64,000 nucleotides of DNA from Oceanobacillus oncorhynchi (GTDB lineage: Bacteria; Bacillota; Bacilli; Bacillales; Amphibacillaceae): the NCBI RefSeq assembly GCF_000821065.1, contig NZ_CDGG01000001.1:3534001-3598000 (forward strand), given 5' to 3'. The notes beneath the pieces were generated by a model. That model saw only the letters and a program-made list of their open reading frames with translations, was not told the origin of the DNA and searched no databases. Every line of letters begins with the position of its first letter. The first letter of the stretch is position 1. Of this stretch, positions 25,558 through 35,028 are shown piece after piece. The translations under genes were made by a program, and so were the position numbers.

Positions 25558-26796
25558 TTAAGCCCAAGCACCTTTTCGGAAGACCGGAACACGGCTGCCG
25601 TCTTCTTTAATGCCATCAATATCCATTTGATCCGAACCAATCATGAAGTCAACATGTGTTGCTGAACGATTCAGACCAGCTTCTTTTAATTCTTCTTCTG
25701 ACATCTCCGTTCCGCCTTCTAAGTTGAACGCGTATGCAGAACCCAGCGCTAAGTGATTTGAAGCATTCTCATCAAATAACGTATTGAAAAAAGTCAATCC
25801 GGATTGAGAAATAGGGGACGCGTCCGGAACTAAAGCAACTTCTCCTAAGCGGGAAGCACCTTCGTCTTGCTGGACTAATTTTTGAATAACCTCTTCGCCT
25901 TTTTCAGCAGTCACTTTGGTTACTTTCCCATTTTCAAAATGAAATTCCATCCCTTCGATGACAGAACCGGCATAACTTAATGGCTTGGTTGATACGACAA
26001 CGCCATCGACCCGGTTGGCATCTGGGGCTGTAAATACTTCTTCTGTCGGCATATTGGCTATAAAGCGTTCTCCGCGGGAGTTAAAGCTTCCAGCACCTTC
26101 CCAGCGGTGGTTTTTCGGCAGGCCGACCGTTAAATCTGTACCCGGCGCAGTGTAATGCAATGCTGTAAATTGTTCCTTATTCAATGATTCCGCTTTCGTT
26201 TCCAGGGTCTTATCTTTATCCTCCCATGTGCGGATCGCATCGTCATCATACAAGTGAATCGCTTTGAAAATAGCATCCCATAATGCATCCGTTTGTTCTT
26301 CCGCTGAATCTAAATCCGGAAAGACTTTCGCTGCCCATTCCGGACCGGCTGCAGCTGCCACGACCCATGAGATTTTATTCGACTGTGTTGCTTGCGATAA
26401 TGGCTGAAATGCTTCACCAGACGCTTTTTGCGTTGCAGCGATTTTTTCACCATCTAATCCTTTTAAGGCATCCGGATCATTGGAAACAACATTGATACGG
26501 CTGGCACCTTGTTCAATAATATAGTTCATTTCTTCAATGCGATAATCTGGAATATCTGTTAGGGTTTCGGTTGATTGATGCTCAAACCCAAGTCTTGAGA
26601 TTTTATCGTCTCCCCATTTGACAATAACACGTTTTGCGCCTTTTTCATAAGCAGCTTTTGTGATTTTACGTGCTAATGGAGCCTGTTCAACATCAATCGT
26701 TAGAACGACAGAATGTCCTTCTTGAATGTTGACACCGGTAGAAACGATTAATTCAGCATATTTTTGCAGGTATTCATCAAAATTTTCCAAAGCCAT
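25558..26796 (-). CDS. ampS: M29 family aminopeptidase (AmpS/PepS)
   Basis: 412 residues, usual length. M29 metallopeptidase removing N-terminal residues in the cytosol. Family motifs include GLPKNHRWEGAGSFNSRGERFIANMPTEEVFTAPD, containing the first metal-binding Glu and the catalytic-site loop (quoted here in part: FIANMPTEEVFTAPD). Later come HFENGKVTKV, ASRLGEVALVP with the second Glu, and FNTLFDENASNHLALGSAY and ATHVDFMIGS with metal-binding His and Asp. AAGGAGG sets ATG 26796. Monocistronic. Confidence 0.92.
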   Translation of the reverse strand: MALENFDEYLQKYAELIVSTGVNIQEGHSVVLTIDVEQAPLARKITKAAYEKGAKRVIVKWGDDKISRLGFEHQSTETLTDIPDYRIEEMNYIIEQGASRINVVSNDPDALKGLDGEKIAATQKASGEAFQPLSQATQSNKISWVVAAAAGPEWAAKVFPDLDSAEEQTDALWDAIFKAIHLYDDDAIRTWEDKDKTLETKAESLNKEQFTALHYTAPGTDLTVGLPKNHRWEGAGSFNSRGERFIANMPTEEVFTAPDANRVDGVVVSTKPLSYAGSVIEGMEFHFENGKVTKVTAEKGEEVIQKLVQQDEGASRLGEVALVPDASPISQSGLTFFNTLFDENASNHLALGSAYAFNLEGGTEMSEEELKEAGLNRSATHVDFMIGSDQMDIDGIKEDGSRVPVFRKGAWA

Positions 26797-26938
26797 ACAT
26801 AGAGCCTCCTTGTGAAGTTGATATACGATTTTATCGTAGCACAATCATTTATGAATCACAAAAGAGGAGCTAGGCATTGATTCACCTCAAACGATTTTTC
26901 TTCATAACGATAACGTAAAAATGAAAAACTCGGCTTTT

Positions 26939-27416
26939 TTATTCCATTTCCAAGCCTATATTGCCAAATTGATTCCCGGATTTCATTCTCTCCAATGCAT
27001 GTTCGATTTCAATAAGCGGATAAACGCTATCAGCACCGGTTTTATGTTGTGATGCGTTATACTGTTCGAATTCTTCCTTACTTTCCATAGAAGTTCCTAA
27101 GATATTAAATTGCGGGTAAAAGAGGGAGGGTAAAGAAAGGTCAATACTGTCTCCGGAGCTCGCTCCAAAATTAACCAAATTTCCATCTGGCTTTAAGACA
27201 TCAATGTATTTTCGGGAAGAGTGCCGGCCCAATACTATCTAATATGATATCGAATTTTTCATCTTTCATTTTAGCTGTCCAATCCCTGTCTGTTTTTAAA
27301 AGATAATCCGCTCCGAGATCTCCAGCTTTACGCAGCTTCTCTTCATCTCTTGAAGTGACGCTCACCTTTGCTCCGATACAAACTAGATGATATAAAGAAA
27401 AATAGCATTTATTCAT
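26939..27416 (-). pseudogene. Zinc-type alcohol dehydrogenase/quinone reductase (MDR) remnant
   Basis: Two minus-strand frames together resemble the C-terminal half of an MDR protein. One (27416 to about 27205) has AKVSVTSRDEEKLRKAGDLG, ADYLLKT and KFDIILDSIG. The other (about 27230 to 26939) has KYIDVLKPDGNLVNFGASSG, ILGTSMESKEEFEQ and the terminal LIEIEHALERMKSGNQFGNI. A frameshift separates them near 27210-27230. The catalytic domain and the Rossmann glycine motif are missing upstream. Non-functional relic beside other broken genes. Confidence 0.75.
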
Positions 27417-27444
27417 AAAAACTGATTTTATTGATTAACTTACC

Positions 27445-28340
27445 TTAGAATGTCTTGATTTCTTTTTTTGCATTAACCAAAATAACGCCAAAAATAATCA
27501 CCGCTGCGCAGATAATATGGTAATAATGAAAAGGCTCGTTTAAAATCAGTACTCCAGACAGGATGGTAATTAACGTAGCCACATTATTAAACACACTTAC
27601 TTGAATAACCGGCAATTTGGACACAGCATAAATAGACAATAAAGACGTTCCAAATGTAGACAGGACACCCAAAAATAAAATTGATAATAAATATGGAATT
27701 TCTGTCAGGGAATCGATATACTCGCCGGCAGAACCGCCGTTTATGAAGTAGATGACATTAAAGAACAGAAAACCAATGAACATGATATATATCGTAATTT
27801 GAATTGGTGCGATAGATTTTGTTGCACTTCTGGACATTACCTGCCAAATGCTGTTGCAAGAATAGATACGATAATCAGCAGGTTGCCAAGCAGATGAAAA
27901 TCATAGCCTCCCGAGCTGTTCATCAGCTGCAGGAAAACGACTCCGGCAATGCTAAAAACGATTCCTAATCCTTGTACTATTCGGACCTGTTCCTTCAAAA
28001 ATACACTTGCTAAGAGAACAGTTATGGCCGGAGCAATCGCCTGAATGATTCCTGCTTCCGTAACCGTTGTTTGATCAAGACCAAGTATTTGACTGCTGAA
28101 AAATATAATCGGGTAGAACAAGGAAATAATAATCATAATCATGATTTCCTTCCGATTCAACCGTAAATGGATTGGTTTTATGACAAGAAATAAAAGCAAT
28201 CCCAAAAAAGCAAATGTAAATCGCTGCGCCAATATAAGTAATTGCCCTTCATACGTCAAAGAAATTTTCACAAACATAAAGGACAATCCAATAATAATGG
28301 AAAAAGTGACTGCTGCCAGTAATGCATTATTTTTTTTCAT
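27445..28340 (-). pseudogene. EamA/DMT transporter split by a frameshift
   Basis: Start at 28340 gives 167 residues with about six helices (ALLAAVTFSIIIGLSFMFVK, EamA-type AIAPAITVLLASVFLKEQV) ending AFGR at TAA 27837-27839. A second frame starts at ATG 27837 with overlap TAATG and gives 130 residues and the last four helices, with TLITILSGVLILNEPFHYYH and the usual tail. Together they equal one normal ~300-residue, ten-helix transporter. A single lost base near 27840 explains the split. Coupled re-initiation at TAATG is possible but would leave two unnatural halves. It is divergent from a broken MocR gene, its likely regulator. Confidence 0.75.
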
Positions 28341-28407
28341 GACTTCCTCCTCCTTCTATTCCAGAGTATAGAAAAAATGTCTAAACGGAAGCAATTCTTT
28401 TTTTAGG

Positions 28408-28419
28408 TGTATCGATACA
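28408..28419. promoter_or_regulatory. Palindromic operator TGTATCGATACA
   Basis: Perfect 12-bp palindrome in the divergent region between the EamA and MocR genes. The identical sequence recurs at 29818-29829 before the nitroreductase gene, suggesting one regulator for both. Confidence 0.5.
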
Positions 28420-28487
28420 AACATAAAGGAAAATACAATTGAAATAGTTTCATGGTAATCTGTTTGTAGAGGGGAAAGGGGCTGCTT

Positions 28488-29804
28488 ATGAAGAAATATC
28501 AATTCGTAGCTGATAAAATCTTAAAACGTATAGAGGAAGGAATATATATAGATAGACTGCCGACGGTACGTAAATTAATGGAAGCCTTTGGAGTAAGTCA
28601 AGTGACGGTAACGCAGGCGCTTAAATATCTAGTTGAGAACAATAGAATATATGCCAAGGTCGGTTATTATATTATTTCCAGAAAAGAAAAAGCTGCTGCT
28701 TTTAACGGGGTATATGATTTTTCAACTGCTTCCACTTCCTGGACGGACTTTCCATTGGACAGCTATTCGTAATGCTTGGAAGCTGCTATCCAAAATGAAA
28801 AAACAGAATTATTTACGTATGGTGCAACGACCGGCAATGAGGAGTTGAAAACCTTATTTCAGAAGCTGTTGGAGGACCAGATATTCACAAAAAAAGAGCA
28901 GATTATGATTACAAGCGGTACACAGCAGGATTTGCATATTCTTGCTTTAATCATGCTGACCAGAAAGGAATCCATTCTAATTGAACAGCCCACCTATCAT
29001 CAAGTCATCAATCTTATAGAACGCCTTCAGTTAGATTATGTCACATGCTGCCGAGGGCTGGATAAAATAGATTTGCAGGAATTAGAGAAAACGATTAAAA
29101 TCAAGCGTCCAAGCTATGTTTATTTAATGCCGCGCCTGCATAATCCGCTTGGTACAACCATGAATGAACAGGAAAAAAAGCTGCTGTTGGAATTAGCAGA
29201 GAAATTTGATTTTTATATGATTGAAGATGATTACCTGGGAGATTTTGAAGGGGACAACAGTTATAAAACACTCTACGAAATGGATAATGATCAACGTGTT
29301 ATTTACTTAAAAAGTTTTTCTAAAATCATGTTTCCAGGGCAGCGGTTAGGTATTACTGTCGTGCCAGAGAAATTAATCGAGCCCTTTCGGAGTTTTAAAG
29401 AAATTATTGATATCCATACCAATTCTTTGAGCCAGGTTATTATGCAGACATTTATGGAGAGCGGTCTATATGCACACCATAAAGACAAAATCGTCTCCAA
29501 ACATCAGCAGAAAACAGAGATACTGCGGCATGCATAAAATACTTGTTTTTCCGGGTATGCATTTAATGACAATCATCAAATGCATACCCTAATCAAGCTG
29601 CTAAAACAGATAAATATACAGAAACTTCATGAAGCATTAGCGAAACGTCATGTTTTAGTCGATGACTATAAAACAAATTATATAGCTGATTATAAGCAGA
29701 AACATAAATTCTTAAAGTTGAATACAACGAGTATTCAAGAAGGAAGAATCCATGAAGGTGTTCAATTAATCCATGAAGCAATAGAAAGCAGCAAATATCT
29801 CTAA
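28488..29804 (+). pseudogene. MocR-type regulator with two in-frame ochre stops
   Basis: One continuous frame of 439 codons encodes a short winged helix (KILKRIEEGI, LPTVRKLMEAFGVSQVTVTQ) and an aminotransferase-like domain (YGATTGNEELKTLFQ, TSGTQQDLHILALIM, PRLHNPLGTTM, MIEDDYLGDF, Schiff-base Lys in LKSFSKIMFPGQRLG). TAA codons at 28770-28772 and 29535-29537 interrupt it without any frame change; both could be CAA-to-TAA mutations. The fragments carry no convincing independent starts. It was probably the regulator of the divergent EamA gene, which is also broken. Confidence 0.8.
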
Positions 29805-29817
29805 AGCAAGAGGCGTC

Positions 29818-29829
29818 TGTATCGATACA
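29818..29829. promoter_or_regulatory. Palindromic operator TGTATCGATACA (second copy)
   Basis: Same palindrome as at 28408-28419, extended here to CTGTATCGATACAG (29817-29830). It lies 79 bases before the nitroreductase start codon, in or near its promoter. Confidence 0.5.
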
Positions 29830-29907
29830 GGCTTTACATATTTTTAAACAAAGGGAGGTCACTTCTATCATAATGAAACGTAACAAATAAGGTAGGAGTG
29901 ATTTTCA

Positions 29908-30492
29908 ATGGAATCAGAATATTTTTTAAAATGGATGCAAGAGCGAAAAAGCGTCCGAAGCTTTACAGAGCAGGAGGTAGATACGAATCTGGTAGCTAAT
30001 ATTATCGATCATGTCCGTTTGGCTCCGAGCGGATTCAATGCACAGCCTTGGCGATTTGTTATTGTGAAAGACAAATCCATGATTCAAAAGCTCTACCAAT
30101 ATTCCGCTTATCAAAAGCAATTAGATACTGCCTCCTGTGTCATCGTGCTATACAGTAATCTGATGGATGTGCGGGAGAAAGCAGATGATGTCCTTCATCC
30201 GGAAATGAATTTGGAAAAGAAGAAAAGTGACAAGGAAGCTCTTTTAGAAACGCTGGATATGGCTCCTGAGGTGCTGCAATCGCAAGGGTATATTGCGCTT
30301 GGGTATTTGCTGTTAGCGCTCACCGCTTACGGTATATCCAGCGTTCCGATGCTGGGTTTTGATCTGGAAAAGGTAAAAGCATTATTGGAGATAGAGGGGA
30401 ATATTCTTTCTGTGGTTGCAGCAGGATATGGAGCTGACGAGGGGCATAGTCACCACCGTCTGACTTTGGGAAAAATTGTTCGTATATATTAG
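29908..30492 (+). CDS. Nitroreductase family protein
   Basis: 194 residues, FMN-dependent NAD(P)H oxidoreductase. RKSVRSFTEQEVD and LAPSGFNAQPWRFVIVKD at the start bind FMN phosphate, the central YIALGYLLLALTAYGISSVP packs the dimer, and GYGADEGH ends the fold. It could reduce quinones or nitro compounds in the cytosol. AGGAGTGATTTTCA precedes ATG 29908. Intact, in contrast to the pseudogenes upstream, with which it shares an operator-like palindrome. Confidence 0.87.
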   Translation: MESEYFLKWMQERKSVRSFTEQEVDTNLVANIIDHVRLAPSGFNAQPWRFVIVKDKSMIQKLYQYSAYQKQLDTASCVIVLYSNLMDVREKADDVLHPEMNLEKKKSDKEALLETLDMAPEVLQSQGYIALGYLLLALTAYGISSVPMLGFDLEKVKALLEIEGNILSVVAAGYGADEGHSHHRLTLGKIVRIY

Positions 30493-30618
30493 AGGTAGCA
30501 GGATATCATGGTATTTTTAAGCTTCTGTGTGCAGCATCCTATTTAACAAACCTGTATCTGCTGATAAAATGAAGAAAAGCAATTTACCCGTTTAATTTAT
30601 CAGATGAAGGTGATTTTA

Positions 30619-30972
30619 GTGAGCAGAGATGCAGTTATACATTATGCAAAAAGAAAATACGATACAGAGCCAGATTATCCTTGGGCTAAATTTTCTAATT
30701 ACGCTGTGCTTCGGCATAAGGAAAACAGCAAATGGTTTGGGTTGCTGATGGATGTGAACAAAGAGAAATTAAATATAGAAGGAGAAGGGACTGCAGCCGT
30801 TTTAAATGTCAAATGCGACCCGGAATTGGCATCGATTTTAAGAAAAGAAAATGGAATACTGCCAGCTTACCATATGAACAAAGAACATTGGATCAGCATT
30901 CTGCTGGACGGTTCTATTTCAGAAGAGGAAATATTTGAACTTTTAGATGCCAGTTATCATTTAACCATGTAG
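30619..30972 (+). CDS. MmcQ/YjbR family protein
   Basis: 117 residues, near full length for this family. Motifs: YDTEPDYPWAKFSNYAVLRH, KWFGLLMDV, LNVKCDPELASILR, and GILPAYHMNKEHWISILLDG. The fold resembles the double-wing DNA-binding domain, but the role is unknown. GTG 30619 is chosen because AAGGTG precedes it; ATG 30604 lies inside that site. Confidence 0.85.
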   Translation: MSRDAVIHYAKRKYDTEPDYPWAKFSNYAVLRHKENSKWFGLLMDVNKEKLNIEGEGTAAVLNVKCDPELASILRKENGILPAYHMNKEHWISILLDGSISEEEIFELLDASYHLTM

Positions 30973-31113
30973 ACAAATCATGACTGCAGCAGACAATAAT
31001 GTTTGCTGCATTTTTGAATAAAAGGAAATTAATTGAAAGAAACGTATGTTCTTTTTCTTAGGATAGTGTTATGATAAGATAACGCAATTTACAAATGAAG
31101 GAGAAAAAAGAGC

Positions 31114-31593
31114 ATGACAGGAAAAACACATATTATGGCTGGAATCACAGCGACGACAGCCATCGTCGCCATCACAGATGCATATCAGCCCGAATGGTTC
31201 ATTGCAGCAGGCGCAGCAGGGGGCTTGCTTCCGGATATTTGCCATAGCGGCAGCAAAATCGGACGGAGGTTTCCAGCGGTTTCGAAAGTAGTTAATACCC
31301 TCTTTGGTCATCGAACCTTTACACATAGTTTATTATTCTTAGCGCTGGTGGCGTTTATTTTATCTAAGTTCATCAGTAATCCGTCGATCACCATGGGGAT
31401 TTTAGCTGGTATGGTTACGCATTTTATACTAGATGCTGCGACAAAGCAGGGAATCAAGCTGCTGTACCCTGCAAAGATTACGATTCGTTTTCCATTCGCT
31501 GCAACAACTGGCGGAAAAGCGGAAGGGGTTGTTTTACTGGCGTTGACAGTAGTTACGCTATTTTACGCCAACAGTATACTGGCATTTTTCTAA
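31114..31593 (+). CDS. YdjM-like membrane-bound metal-dependent hydrolase
   Basis: 159 residues with four or five helices. The His/Asp signature of the family is visible in GKTHIMAG, GGLLPDICHSGSKIGRR, GHRTFTHSLLF and GMVTHFILDAATKQGIKLLYP. These proteins are predicted integral-membrane hydrolases, and the E. coli homologue is SOS-regulated. I see no LexA box here. AAGGAGAAAAAAGAGC precedes the ATG. Confidence 0.85.
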   Translation: MTGKTHIMAGITATTAIVAITDAYQPEWFIAAGAAGGLLPDICHSGSKIGRRFPAVSKVVNTLFGHRTFTHSLLFLALVAFILSKFISNPSITMGILAGMVTHFILDAATKQGIKLLYPAKITIRFPFAATTGGKAEGVVLLALTVVTLFYANSILAFF

Positions 31594-31636
31594 GCATGTG
31601 TTTTTGACCAGCTTCACAGCAGGCAAGGAGGTTATC

Positions 31637-32047
31637 ATGGAAATTCAAATTTCAAAAATACAGAAAGAACAAGCATGGGAGCTTAGGCATGAAGTCATGT
31701 GGCCGAATGAGGATTTCAACTACATAAAGTTAAAGGATGATGCTTCGGGTATTCATTTGGGACTTTTTAAAGATAATATACTGATTTCCATTGTTACGCT
31801 GTTTATAGACAAAGAGGAAGCTCAATTTAGAAAATTTGCGACGCTGATATCAGAACAGGGAAAAGGGTATGGAAGCAGATTGTTAGAGTCCGTATTTGAG
31901 GAAGCGAAAAAACATGATGTGAAAAGAATTTGGTGTAATGCCAGAAAGAATAAGAGCCATTTTTATCGGAAGTTTGGTCTCCAGGAAACAGATAGAAGTT
32001 TTATGAAAAATGGGGAGGCCTACGTTATCATGGAGAAATTTCTGTAG
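31637..32047 (+). CDS. GNAT family N-acetyltransferase
   Basis: 136 residues. The acetyl-CoA site is FATLISEQGKGYGSRLLESV (Q/R-x-x-G-x-G/S), followed by IWCNARKNKSHFYRKFGLQ with the classical N-A-R-...-F-Y-x-K-x-G-F ending. AAGGAGG sets ATG 31637. The acceptor is unknown. Confidence 0.87.
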   Translation: MEIQISKIQKEQAWELRHEVMWPNEDFNYIKLKDDASGIHLGLFKDNILISIVTLFIDKEEAQFRKFATLISEQGKGYGSRLLESVFEEAKKHDVKRIWCNARKNKSHFYRKFGLQETDRSFMKNGEAYVIMEKFL

Positions 32048-32057
32048 TCCTCCAATA

Positions 32058-32100
32058 AATGAAAGAAGCCGTCTGTGCAGCACAGACGGCTTCTTTCATT
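32058..32100 (+). terminator. Very stable perfect hairpin terminator
   Basis: Two 21-base arms (32058-32078 and 32080-32100) are perfectly complementary around one unpaired base, with core GCCGTCTGTGC / GCACAGACGGC. It follows the GNAT stop by 10 bases and lies 84 bases before the catalase start. Confidence 0.8.
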
Positions 32101-32183
32101 GTGGAAGCTCGGACGTCTTCCCGACTAATTATGGTGCATGGTGTATTAAAGTTGTTCCAGTCATACACAGAAAGAAACCTTCA

Positions 32184-34247
32184 ATGAATACTTTTCATTT
32201 TTTTGCTAAAAATAAATTCTATTACCATAAGGAACAGCAATTAGAACCATCTATTCGGGATACCCGTAATCAAGAGATGATTTCTAATGAAGGGAAAAAG
32301 ATCGTGGATGATGAAAATTCACTGACTGCCGGAGACCGCGGCCCGACTCTGATTGAAGACTTTCTTGCCAGAGAAAAGATAGCGCATTTTGATCGAGAGA
32401 GAGTACCGGAACGGGTCGTGCACGCTCGAGGAACAGGTGCTTATGGAGAATTTGAACTGTATCAATCTATGAGTGAAGTGACTATGGCAGATTTCTTACA
32501 GGATCCTTCCAAAAAAACACCGTTATTTGTACGTTTTTCACAAGTAATCGGTTCACGGGGCTGTAATGAAACCGTTCGCGATGTACGAGGTTTTTCTATT
32601 AAATTCTACACAGATGATGGAAACTTTGATATTGTGGCCATCAATTTCCCCATTTTCTTCATCCAAGATGCGATTAAATTCCCTGATTTGATTCACTCTG
32701 TCAAACCGGAGCCTGATAATGAATATCCTCAAGGGCAGACGGCACACGATACATTTTGGGACTTTATGGGAAGTAATCCGGAGACGACTCATATGGCGAT
32801 GTGGATTATGTCTGACCGGGCTATTCCAAAGAATTTTCGTACCATGGAAGGCTTTGGCGTTCATACGTATCGTTTTGTAAACAAAGAGGGAGTTGCTCAT
32901 TTTATCAAATTTCATGTCAAGCCTGTCCTGGGTGTTCATCCATTGATTTGGGACGAAGCACAAAAACTTGGCGAGGATGCCGATTTTCATCGAAGAGACC
33001 TTTGGACAAATATCAAAATGGGCAATTATCCGGAATATGAACTTGCTGTACAGATTATCAGTGAAGATCAGGAGTTTATGTTTGATTTCGATATTTTAGA
33101 CCCGACAAAGTTTTGGCCGGAGGAGGAAGTCCCGCTTCAAAAAATAGGAAAAATAACGTTAAACAAAACGGTCGATAATGCTTTTTCGGAAACAGAACAA
33201 AGTGCGTTTCACCCAGGGAATATTGTTCGGGGAATGGATTACTCCAATGATCCGCTGCTGCAAGGGCGATTATTTTCGTATACAGATACACAGCAGGTGC
33301 GAATAGGCGCAAATTATCAACAGCTTCCTATCAACAAGCCGGTTTGTCCGGTTTTTAACAATCAGCGGGATGGAAACTCGCGTCATGTGATTGACCGAGG
33401 AAAAGTATCTTATCATAAAAACATATTAGCGGATAATACACCATCAGAAGTTCCGCCAGACAAGGGAGGCTTTGTTACGTATCCTTCCACCGTAGAAGGG
33501 TTGAAGCAGCGTAAAACAGCGGATTCTTTTAAAGATCACTATACGCAGGCAAGGATTTTCTGGAACAGCATGACACCTGTAGAGCGGGAGCATATTATTG
33601 GAGCGTATAGCTTTGAGCTGGGAAGATGTCTTCATGTACCTGTGCGTCAGCAGATGGTGGACCGCTTGGCAAGGGTCAGCAAAGAGCTTGCAGAGGCTGT
33701 TGCGTCAAATGTTGGTGTTACTGTACCAGACGTAGAAGAGTCAACTGCTACGAAATCATCGCCGGCTGTAAGCTTGATGAATACCAATTTTGTGGCGAAT
33801 ACACTGAAAGTAGCTGTTTTTCTGGCAGAAGGTTTTCCGGGTAAGGAAGTGGATGCTTTGCTCAAGCAATGGAAGAAGGCCGGGATGCATCCCGTTATTG
33901 TCAGCAATAAGCTCGGTGAAGTAAAGAGCAGCGAGGGAATGAGGTTTGATGTAGACCAAAACTTTCTGACAGGATCTCCGTTAAGCTATGAGGGTGCATA
34001 TCTTGTTGGCGGTACCGGAGTCAATGACTATTTTCATCATCAAGCCCGTACCTTTATTATGAATATGTACAATCATTTCAAGCCGATAGGTGCTAGAGAA
34101 GAGAGTGCTCATTTATTGAAGGAAATGGGTATTGAAGGACAGCCTGGAGTCGTGATGGATATCGATTCGCAATTCGGACAGAAGTTTATTGATGCGATGG
34201 CGAAGCAGCGTTTTTGGGAGCGTCCGAGTTTCCTTTATAATATGTAA
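32184..34247 (+). CDS. katE: Large-subunit (clade 2, HPII/KatE-type) catalase
   Basis: 687 residues, monofunctional haem catalase that splits hydrogen peroxide. Catalytic His80 is in RVVHARGTGAYGEF; the haem-pocket region FVRFSQVIGSRG, the distal-Asn region FDIVAINFPIFFIQD and the proximal Tyr in GRLFSYTDTQ follow. Residues from about 530 form the extra C-terminal flavodoxin/DJ-1-like domain (VAVFLAEGFPGKEVDALLKQ) that defines clade 2. ATG 32184 has only a weak AGAAAG site, but the domain starts there. Promoter and hairpin lie in the 136 bases upstream. A terminator follows. Confidence 0.93.
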   Translation: MNTFHFFAKNKFYYHKEQQLEPSIRDTRNQEMISNEGKKIVDDENSLTAGDRGPTLIEDFLAREKIAHFDRERVPERVVHARGTGAYGEFELYQSMSEVTMADFLQDPSKKTPLFVRFSQVIGSRGCNETVRDVRGFSIKFYTDDGNFDIVAINFPIFFIQDAIKFPDLIHSVKPEPDNEYPQGQTAHDTFWDFMGSNPETTHMAMWIMSDRAIPKNFRTMEGFGVHTYRFVNKEGVAHFIKFHVKPVLGVHPLIWDEAQKLGEDADFHRRDLWTNIKMGNYPEYELAVQIISEDQEFMFDFDILDPTKFWPEEEVPLQKIGKITLNKTVDNAFSETEQSAFHPGNIVRGMDYSNDPLLQGRLFSYTDTQQVRIGANYQQLPINKPVCPVFNNQRDGNSRHVIDRGKVSYHKNILADNTPSEVPPDKGGFVTYPSTVEGLKQRKTADSFKDHYTQARIFWNSMTPVEREHIIGAYSFELGRCLHVPVRQQMVDRLARVSKELAEAVASNVGVTVPDVEESTATKSSPAVSLMNTNFVANTLKVAVFLAEGFPGKEVDALLKQWKKAGMHPVIVSNKLGEVKSSEGMRFDVDQNFLTGSPLSYEGAYLVGGTGVNDYFHHQARTFIMNMYNHFKPIGAREESAHLLKEMGIEGQPGVVMDIDSQFGQKFIDAMAKQRFWERPSFLYNM

Positions 34248-34260
34248 GGTAAAATAAGAA

Positions 34261-34303
34261 AAACATCAAATTACGATAAAGTGAGTAATTTGATGTTTTT
34301 TTT
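34261..34303 (+). terminator. Rho-independent terminator of the catalase gene
   Basis: Stem AAACATCAAATTAC (34261-34274) / GTAATTTGATGTTT (34285-34298) and a T run. Confidence 0.85.
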
Positions 34304-34397
34304 ATTTGGGATTTCATTCTGTGTAAGGTTTATGGCGGGGAAGGGAAGCTTTTTATTGAATAATAATTATCGCCATGCAATGGAATAATGTTCCGCT

Positions 34398-35012
34398 TTA
34401 TTGTCCCTTGTCATTCTCCATCCTTTCTGCCTTTAATTTTGATTGAAAATTCCTAAACCAGTCGATTTCAAATTTAATTTTCTCTATACCTAAATCCAGC
34501 GTTGCATATTGGAAATAGGCAATTGATTTTACTCCCTCTTCCGTCATAAATTCTGTTGCACCGCCAGCTTCTTTTAAATTATTTATATAGTCACGGCTGA
34601 AATTATTTCTCTGATCAATCGTTATGTTAATAGCTTCCAAGCGATGTAATTCTTTTTCTAATTCTTCCAGATAGCTGTTGATAAACGCTTCGTGCTCTGA
34701 ATGATCTGCGAACCCTTGAAAGAAAAATTTACTTAATTCCATATTTTTTTCCTTGTATAACATAGGTGTTGATATATTTTCTCTAAAATGTTTTACTCCA
34801 GCTTCTGTAATATAATATGTTTTTTTGTTTACACTCCCCTCTATGTGTACTTCAAAAGTAATCCATTCCTTTTTCAATAATTTTTTGATTCCTGCTTGAA
34901 TACTGCCTGTGCTGTCGCTGCTGACATTAGATAAGGTTTGTTTGATAGATTGCCTTAACTCATAAATCGTTGAACCTCGAATCATCAGAAAGCCTAAAAT
35001 AATAGTATCCAT
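34398..35012 (-). CDS. PadR family transcriptional regulator
   Basis: 204 residues: N-terminal winged helix (ILGFLMIRGSTIYELRQSIK, QAGIKKLLKKEWITFE, KKTYYITEAGVKHFRE) and a C-terminal dimerising coiled region of about 100 residues (SYLEELEKELHRLEAINITI). AAAGGAG lies 11 bases before ATG 35012. It is 16 bases downstream of the small membrane gene and surely co-transcribed, so it should autoregulate through the 30-bp palindrome at 35444-35473. Confidence 0.87.
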   Translation of the reverse strand: MDTIILGFLMIRGSTIYELRQSIKQTLSNVSSDSTGSIQAGIKKLLKKEWITFEVHIEGSVNKKTYYITEAGVKHFRENISTPMLYKEKNMELSKFFFQGFADHSEHEAFINSYLEELEKELHRLEAINITIDQRNNFSRDYINNLKEAGGATEFMTEEGVKSIAYFQYATLDLGIEKIKFEIDWFRNFQSKLKAERMENDKGQ

Positions 35013-35028
35013 CGTAATCCATTCTCCT

